A DNA stretch of 31,673 bases from JALZEG01 sp046263255 (GTDB lineage Bacteria > Actinomycetota > CADDZG01 > WHSQ01), in the NCBI GenBank assembly GCA_046263255.1, contig JBHELD010000058.1, forward strand, positions 1-31,673, read 5' to 3'. Within the stretch, counting starts at the first letter, position 1, and each line of letters opens with the position of its first letter. Position numbers and translations under genes: made by a program. Below are positions 30,341 to 31,673 of the stretch, piece after piece. The notes beneath the pieces are model-generated. The model had not been told where the DNA came from. It made no database searches and worked only from the letters and a program-made list of their open reading frames with translations.

Positions 30341-30351
30341 CGGGCGTCCGA

Positions 30352-30555
30352 TCAGATGCCCAGCTCGTAGACGTGGCCGGGATCGAGGTCGAGCCCGTTC
30401 ACGACCTGCCACAGCGCCGCGGCCGCCTTCAGCGCGTTGCGCTCCTCGAAGGGCGCGAGGTCCTCGCGGTGCTCCGAGAGCACGCGGACGAGCGAGCGAT
30501 AGCAGTCGACCAGCTCGCGCTGCGCCGGCGACAGGTCCGTCGTCTGGCCGATCAC
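30352..30555 (-). CDS. Small helical protein coupled to the CoA-ligase gene
   Basis: A 67-residue protein on the minus strand, GTG at 30555. Its start overlaps the stop codon of the upstream ligase gene (the junction reads ATGTGA), so it is translationally coupled. The sequence (SPAQRELVDCYRSLVRVLSE, then LAPFEERNALKAAAALWQVV and DLDPGHVYELGI) is amphipathic and helical with no signal peptide. I recognise no family. It may be a partner or regulator of the ligase. Confidence 0.7.
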   Translation of the reverse strand: MIGQTTDLSPAQRELVDCYRSLVRVLSEHREDLAPFEERNALKAAAALWQVVNGLDLDPGHVYELGI

Positions 30556-31673
30556 ATCCGCTTCCTTTCCCCCTCGCTCCCGGCGAGGACCCTCTCGTCC
30601 ACGAGACGCTTCGCCTTCAGCTCGAACCGCGGGAGTGACCCGAGCTCGACGCTGCGGACGTCGAAACGAAGCCCCTCGTGGGCCTCCGACAGAGCCGTCG
30701 ACAGCGCGCGCACGAGCGCGCCGACGTCGGCTCGCTCGTCCGGGACCTCGATCAGGATCTCGATCTCGTCGCGGATGCGGTCCGCGGTGTACAGGTGTAT
30801 CTGGAACTCGTCTATCTGCTCGAACTCGCGGACGATCGCCTCGATCGCGCGCGGGTAGATGTTCGTGCCGCGGACGAGCTTCATGTCGTCGACCCGGCCG
30901 ACGATCCCACCCTCGTAGAGGTCGAACGTCCGGCCGCACGAGCACCTGTCCGCCGGCACCTTCACGACGAGGTCGCGCGTGCGGTAGCGGATCACCGGGA
31001 TGAACCCGCGCCCGAACGAGGTCACGACCCGTTCTCCCTGCTCGCCGTAGGGGAGCGGCTCGCCCGACTCCGGGTCGATCACCTCTTCGACGTAGTGCGG
31101 CTCGATGATGTGGGTCCCACCGGGCTGGTGCTCGCACTCGAACATCATGATCGTGCCGAGCTCGGTCATCCCGGCCGTGTCCGCCGCCTTTGCTCCCCAC
31201 TGTTGCTCGATGAGCCGCTTGGTCGCCGGTATCGACCCCGCCGGCTCCCCGGACAGGATCAGACGCTTCACGGGCCCGTTCGCGAGATCGACGCCCATCG
31301 TGCTCGCCTCCTGCGCCATCCGCAACGCGTACGTCGGCGTCGAGCAGACCACGGTCGCCTTCATGTCGACGATCTGGCGCACGCGGGCCTCGGTCGTCAT
31401 GTTCCCGCCGGGAAGGACGAGGCAGCCGATCTTCTCGCACGCGTAGTGCGCGCCCCAGAACCCGACGAACGTGCCGTAGGAGAAGGCGAAGAACACGGTG
31501 TCGGAGGGCCGGACACCGAAGCCCCAGAACGCGTAGCACCACATCTCCGCGATCCACTCCCAGTCCTTCGGGCCGTCGAGCACCGCGAGCGGCCGCGAGC
31601 CGCTGGTGCCCGACGTCGTGTGGTAGCGGATCGCCGCCTCCGGCGGGCACGTCAGCACCGGGCCGTAGGGCGG
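30552..31673 (-). CDS. Phenylacetate-CoA ligase-type adenylate-forming enzyme, N-terminus beyond the window
   Basis: At least 373 residues of an AMP-forming acyl-CoA ligase of the PaaK family; the 5' end is cut by the window edge. The ATP loop YHTTSGTSGSRPLAVLDG, the core FFAFSYGTFVGFWGAHYACE, LILSGEPAGSIPATKRLIEQ, GAKAADTAGMTELGTIMMFE and the hinge RYRTRDLVVK are all present. A zinc-like CSCGR and the C-terminal lid GRVDDMKLVRGTNIYPRAIE complete it. It activates an aromatic or other carboxylic acid with ATP and CoA; the exact acid cannot be told. It shares its stop with the start of the 67-residue gene downstream. Confidence 0.93.
   Translation of the reverse strand, partial: PPYGPVLTCPPEAAIRYHTTSGTSGSRPLAVLDGPKDWEWIAEMWCYAFWGFGVRPSDTVFFAFSYGTFVGFWGAHYACEKIGCLVLPGGNMTTEARVRQIVDMKATVVCSTPTYALRMAQEASTMGVDLANGPVKRLILSGEPAGSIPATKRLIEQQWGAKAADTAGMTELGTIMMFECEHQPGGTHIIEPHYVEEVIDPESGEPLPYGEQGERVVTSFGRGFIPVIRYRTRDLVVKVPADRCSCGRTFDLYEGGIVGRVDDMKLVRGTNIYPRAIEAIVREFEQIDEFQIHLYTADRIRDEIEILIEVPDERADVGALVRALSTALSEAHEGLRFDVRSVELGSLPRFELKAKRLVDERVLAGSEGERKRM

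Noticed and set aside
1..31673. CRISPR array, phage structural genes, transposases, rRNA
   Set aside because: No regularly spaced repeats, capsid or portal motifs, DDE transposase motifs or rRNA segments were seen anywhere in the window.

Overview
The window is about 31.7 kb of high-GC DNA that reads as a chromosome segment of an actinobacterium (Actinomycetota). The evidence is the block dgt-dnaG-rpoD next to a one-chain glycyl-tRNA synthetase and pyruvate phosphate dikinase, a WhiG/FliA-type sigma factor, TANNNT-type -10 elements, frequent GTG starts and no encoded CCA on the tRNAs. I cannot place it below phylum level. It could be an uncultured lineage.

Layout. (1) 1-10.1 kb is core housekeeping: the 5' end of a CNNM/HlyC-type membrane protein (minus strand), glyS, a small beta-sandwich protein, ppdK, a secreted protein on the opposite strand, dgt, dnaG, rpoD, a three-copy tandem repeat that starts inside the last codons of rpoD, and a YtxH-like protein. 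(2) 10.2-13.57 kb holds tRNA-Asn, a WhiG/FliA-type sigma factor, a family-4 glycosyltransferase, a BON-domain protein, tRNA-Cys and tRNA-Met(CAT). (3) 13.57-17.9 kb is an accessory island. The 3' 43 bp of the tRNA-Met gene, starting at the anticodon loop, recur at 14528 and 17863 with one and two mismatches, as expected of attachment sites of tyrosine-recombinase elements. The first segment is visibly AT-richer and carries an MmpS-like lipoprotein. The second carries a small unknown protein, a YjbR-like protein, two YCII/DGPF proteins and an ECF42-type sigma factor. No integrase is recognisable. (4) 18.2-25.8 kb holds a RibD-C/dihydrofolate-reductase-like protein, a secreted CocE-type hydrolase, pruA, an allene-oxide-cyclase-like secreted protein, and a same-strand run of esterase, flavin reductase, cupin and EamA transporter. 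(5) 25.8-31.7 kb holds an acyl-CoA dehydrogenase, a second CocE-type hydrolase whose signal peptide is broken by an apparent one-base loss, an LVIVD beta-propeller protein, an unknown secreted protein, and a phenylacetate-CoA-ligase-type enzyme (5' part beyond the window) overlapping a 67-residue protein.

The strongest finding is the combination in region 3. Both DGPF genes are preceded by the same bipartite promoter (TGTCGATCC, 12 bp, TTCGTCGGT), which fits recognition by the ECF42 sigma encoded just downstream. The window therefore shows an apparently self-regulated sigma/DGPF module carried between tRNA-derived att repeats. Three genes (CNNM, ECF sigma, second CocE hydrolase) lack an ordinary in-frame start for their conserved N-terminus. 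This could be biology or consensus-sequence error and should be kept in mind when reading starts.
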